A stretch of 64,000 nt of DNA from Okapia johnstoni (taxonomy: Eukaryota > Chordata > Mammalia > Artiodactyla > Giraffidae), in contig CM044306.1 of NCBI GenBank assembly GCA_024291935.2, forward strand, positions 19,353,001-19,417,000. Direction: 5' to 3'. The translations under genes were made by a program, and so were the position numbers. Numbering within the stretch: position 1 is the first letter of the stretch; the number at the start of each line of letters is the position of its first letter. The notes beneath the pieces are model-generated. The model was not told where the DNA came from and did no database searches. It was given only the letters and a program-made list of their open reading frames with translations. Shown here piece by piece: positions 54,293 through 64,000 of the stretch.

Positions 54293-55629
54293 CCATAGCA
54301 TGGCAGTTCTATGTCTGGCTAGGGGCTGGGGCAGGAAGGGAGTCCCTCTTCCCCAGCTTCAGTTCTGAGGGGTCTTGCAAAATGGTGGCTGCCCCATTCC
54401 TGGGCTGGTGGTCTTAGCTTCTCATGCTGGAGCTGATGGGGCCCACCTCTGGAGCACGGAGCATCTCCCCCACACCCAGTCTTACATTAGCCACCAGCCT
54501 CCAGCTCAGGGGTACCTGGAGGAGCCAGGGGTCCTACTCCTGGTGCACAAAGGCTGCCGAGTGAGGCCTCCTGTTTCCCCCTTCCTACCTCCCTCCTCTC
54601 TCCGCCCTCCCTCCCTTCCGGGGCATTAACAAGCCGTGGGGTCCTGTCTAGGGTCAGATAAGCCACCTCATGGGGGTGGGGGGCAGACACTCCCACCCCT
54701 AGGCCTCTTCTTCCACAGTTGGTTCCATTATCACTTTCTCTTCAGTTCCCTCCGTGGAGACGATCGTCAACACTCAACGGGCCTCGGATACGGGCCCGGG
54801 CCGTGGGCGGTGATAACTCACAGACCGAGGCGCCCACTGGCCTGGCTCCCCCGCCCCTGGCGCCGAGCACCATGGAGACGAGCGGGTGCGGGAGATACGC
54901 ACCGCCTCCCCAGTAGAGATGTGGATGCAGATTAGATGTGATCCGGGATCTGTGGCTGCCTCCCCTCCCACCCACCCCCGCCAGCCCCGCGCCGGGCTCC
55001 TGCGCCTCTCCGGGTGGGCTGCGAGCCCCTCTTCCCTTGCTTTGAGCCCCAAAGAAACCTTGTCTAGGCCGTTGCTCCCCCGTCCCCAGGCTCTGGCGAC
55101 AGCCCCTGGACTCCCGGTGCCAATGGGACCAAATGGGGAGACCGTCCCAGCCTCAAGTCTACCGCTTGAAAACGCAGTGGCAGTGGAATGGTGCCACCTG
55201 CTGGTCTCTGGGAAGGGATCAGGGGAGGAGGGACTGTGGTGAGGCTCCTGCAGCGCTCTGTCCCCCCCTCCCCAATCCTCCATCCAGTGGGGTTGCCATG
55301 GGGTTGAGAATGGTGGGCCCTGGCCCTCAGCTGCCACCCTCGAGACTGCTTATAGCAGCAGCTGATAAGAGCAGGAGGCGGGGACCAAAGTGCTCCCCTG
55401 CTCCCAGTAACTGCTGTCCTGGCTTTTCCCAAGACCTCAAGTTCTTTAGTCTTCTGAGAGGCACTGCAAGTATTGGGGCGGGGAAGGGGGGAGTGTGGCG
55501 CCCTTAAAACCACAGAAAAGGGAGCAGGCTGGTAGCTTCAGGCTACAGGTTACAGCACCAGCTATGCAGGAGGAAAGGAACAAGCGGACTCCAGCGGTCC
55601 CCATGACCCAGGAGCCATACCAGCAAATT
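54293..55629. other. Intergenic gap between convergent STAT3 and STAT5A
   Basis: About 1.3 kb between the two inferred poly(A) sites. No ruminant SINE or LINE is seen here, unlike the rest of the window. It contains a CpG-dense patch (54750-55020) and long overlapping GC-driven open frames without recognisable protein features. Confidence 0.7.
54750..55020. promoter_or_regulatory. CpG-dense patch, function unknown
   Basis: About 19 CpG dinucleotides in roughly 165 bp (54750-54915), with runs such as cgggcccgggccgtg. It resembles a small CpG island but sits between two gene 3' ends. No TSS motif or exon can be assigned. Confidence 0.5.
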
Positions 55630-56806
55630 TACGAAAAAAAAAATACTTTATTCAAAAACTGTTTACACAAATGTGTAGCCTATGTACAAAGTACAAAAGA
55701 ATCCTGCTTCTCGTCCCCACCTTCCTTGAGAGACGTTTCAACTTGGAACCCCTTCCAGGGCTCCGGCTGTCAGCTGCCCTGGGGCTGCCTGTGGATGGCA
55801 GCTTCAGAGGGAGGGGCCTTTTCAGACCACAGTCAGTTATGCAACTGCAAAGAGGCCCTATTCCAAGTTCCCCCTCCCAGCAGAGTGGACCGCCATCAGC
55901 TTTTACCCCTCCCTCCTCCAGACTCCACAGACGCACAGCAAGTCGTCGGTGCTGCCTCTTGCTGCAGGTTTTTTCCAGGAGAGGGGATCAACCCTGCAAG
56001 CCCTGGACCTCTCTCCCCCTCCCCCAACTTCTTCCATAGTGAGCAAGGTTGCAGACAGAGAGGCGAGGAAAGAAGGCTGCGGCCAGATGGAGGGAATGGG
56101 ATTGGGGTCGGGGAATGAAGAGCAGGAATGTGGGCAGCAGCATTATAGACATGAAGCTGGAGCCCCCTGGCTGGGGGCCAAGACGCCAGGGAACTCCAAT
56201 CCCGAGGCAGAAGACCCCTTTCTGCCGCATTTAGGGACATAACCACAGCCTAGATAAGCTCTCAGGTCACAAAAACTCTGGAATCCCTATTCATGAGATA
56301 AAGTATAAAATATCACTCATCACCTCCCTCCTGAGGGGAAGAATCAAAAGACCAACACTGTACCAGAGCAGATCCATGCACGTAACTGGAAGGCGAAGCT
56401 GCTAGCCCAGGAAGGAAACTTGAGCTTAGAGACATTACCTGTCTCCTTTCCCTTCTCGACTAATTCCATTCAAACAGTTGCTGAGCTGACTAAGGCTCCG
56501 GCAGGAATAGGTCTGCCTGCCTGGCGTACCTGTGGCCACAGAAGCAGCGTGGTCTCTCCCACACAGACAGACCCAGAGAGCTCTTGGAATGCCTTCATCT
56601 GAAGAAGAACAAGGCGGCCGCACACCTAGGACTGCGGAGGTGAGCTGGGCACACCTCGTCCACAAACGCGCGCACGTCCACATGCGTGCGTGGGCTGCCT
56701 GCAAAGGCATCAGTATGCACAGCGGTACAAACACAAAATCACAATGAATAGGACCCTGCACGCTGGGGATTGTTTCCACAGAGGAGTGCAATGTTCGAAC
56801 AAACAT
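55630..56806 (-). other. STAT5A: STAT5A 3' UTR
   Basis: About 1.18 kb from the stop down to the poly(A) signal at 55652-55647. It includes a CpG-containing stretch near 56610-56690 with a NotI-type gcggccgc. No SINE was recognised. Confidence 0.75.
55647..55652 (-). terminator. STAT5A poly(A) signal
   Basis: TTTATT on the + strand is AATAAA on the - strand, followed about 10 nt downstream by a T-rich run. It sits at the expected end of the STAT5A mRNA. Confidence 0.75.
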
Positions 56807-62840
<6,034 letters not shown>

Positions 62841-63099
62841 ATGGGTAGGGCCAAGGTTAAAGTTCCTTGGGCGTCAAGATTGACGTGGGGCCTTTGGCAG
62901 CTTCTAGCCCACTTGACATAAAAATCATGACCCCAGCCTAACAAGATCCCCACCATCAACCCCTGCCCTGGCCCCACTGGGCTCCTCTCCCCTCATTCAG
63001 AACAAGCAAGCCCACAGTATCTTGTCTGTTTGCTGAACACGCAAGCTCAGTGCCACCTGGGGACTCCTGTACTTGCCTTCCTGTTACATTCTTTTTTTT

Positions 63100-63267
63100 C
63101 TTTTTTAAGTAATGCATTTTACACTTTGTTATTTTTCTAATTTTTTAAAAAGTTCTGGCTGTACTCTGAGGCATATGGGACCTTAGTTCCCCAACCGGGG
63201 ATCTAACCCACACCCCCTGCATTGGAAGGTGGAGTCTTAACCAGTGGACCACCAGGCAAGTTCCCCT
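63100..63267 (-). mobile_element. CHR-type SINE
   Basis: ctggctgtactctgaggcat ... gaccaccaggcaagttccc. Confidence 0.75.
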
Positions 63268-63268
63268 G

Positions 63269-63545
63269 TTGCATTCTTGACTTTCTCATTCAGGTCTCTA
63301 TTCAAATAGATCCTCAGAAAGGCCCTCCTCGGCCATCCATGTGCTTTTGCAACATCTATCCAGGCGCTGTGATACTGCTTGGCTTTAATTTTCTGTCTAG
63401 ACTCTATTGCCTTTTGACGCTGCCTGATTTTTAAGATTATATGACTGTCTGGTTCCCAGCCCAAAGGTAAGCTCTAAGAGAGTGAGAACTCTTTGTCATC
63501 GTCGTCATCCTAGCCCCAGAGCACACAGCAGGCCTCAATGCTCAG
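63269..63545 (+). repeat. L2-like LINE 3' end
   Basis: tcattcaggtctctattcaa atagatcctcagaaaggccc resembles the L2 3' region. Confidence 0.5.
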
Positions 63546-64000
63546 GACCCAGTCTCTCCCCTCATTCATTCACGCCCTCCTTCATTCTCTCCCACGCCCT
63601 TCACAGATGGCCTGGCCTAATCCCAGGACCTCACCCCTGGGTTCTCCATCCACACACGCCCTTTGTCTGCTCCTCCTTCAGACAGGCCTGTGTTCTCTCT
63701 GCCCGAATGTCTGCCCTCTCCACGCCCATTCATCACCTCCTCCTAGTCATCCCACAGCCTTGAAACCGGCTGTCATTCTGTTCCACCCCCTTCATGACCC
63801 ACTTTCATGGTGCCCCAGTCATCTCCTTTGTCACATGTCAGCAAGTAATCAATTCTCATGTCTGCTGCCTGCTAGCCTAAAGGTTGGGCCACGATGGAGC
63901 CAAGTTTGGTGTGGATCACAGCAGTGTCCCGGTGCTCAGCACAGGTCCTGGGATACCCTAATAGTGAAATCCTTGTTGATTTACTGTGTGTGCGAGGAGT

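Noticed and set aside
54774..55337. 187-codon open frame on the - strand in the intergenic gap
   Set aside because: It lies in GC/CpG-rich DNA where stops are rare, overlaps frames on the other strand and shows no domain or splice pattern.

Overview
The window is nuclear DNA from a ruminant, most likely a bovid. It is full of ruminant retroposons: Bov-tA and Bov-A2 SINEs, BovB/RTE LINE 3' ends, tRNA-Glu-type CHR SINEs and bovine-type L1 3' ends. It also carries two spliced vertebrate transcription factor genes with normal GT(GC)/AG junctions. The exact species cannot be fixed from the sequence alone. Nothing prokaryotic, no CRISPR array and no free-standing RNA gene was seen.

Layout. Positions 1-21957 are repeat-rich, apparently STAT3 intron 1; the GC-rich non-coding first exon was not found and probably lies upstream of the window. 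STAT3 runs on the + strand with all 23 coding exons (exons 2-24) from 21981 to 52345. Joined, they give 2313 nt, or 770 codons plus stop, with every phase matching. The 3' UTR runs to a poly(A) signal at 54269. A gene-free gap of about 1.3 kb (54293-55629) contains an isolated CpG-dense patch. STAT5A lies on the - strand, tail to tail with STAT3. Its 3' UTR (about 55630-56806) and its ten 3'-most coding exons (residues 391-794) are present. The 5' half of the gene lies beyond position 64000.

The two genes encode paralogous JAK-activated transcription factors. Each keeps its SH2 phosphotyrosine-binding Arg (R609 in STAT3, R618 in STAT5A) and its activating Tyr (Y705 and Y694). The alternative splice signals for STAT3-beta and for Ser701 inclusion/omission are preserved. 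STAT3 intron 6 uses a GC donor. The STAT5A C-terminus lacks the Ser-Pro site at position 780 that I recall from human STAT5A.

No previously undescribed biological system was evident. The most interesting non-genic structures are retroposon events: a BovB/Bov-A2 composite seen twice with the same junction, nested SINEs with target-site duplications, a small processed retrocopy of an unidentified mRNA 3' end, an antisense solo LTR, and a hAT-like MITE split by an L1. Repeat family names come from pattern recognition without a database, so their boundaries are approximate.
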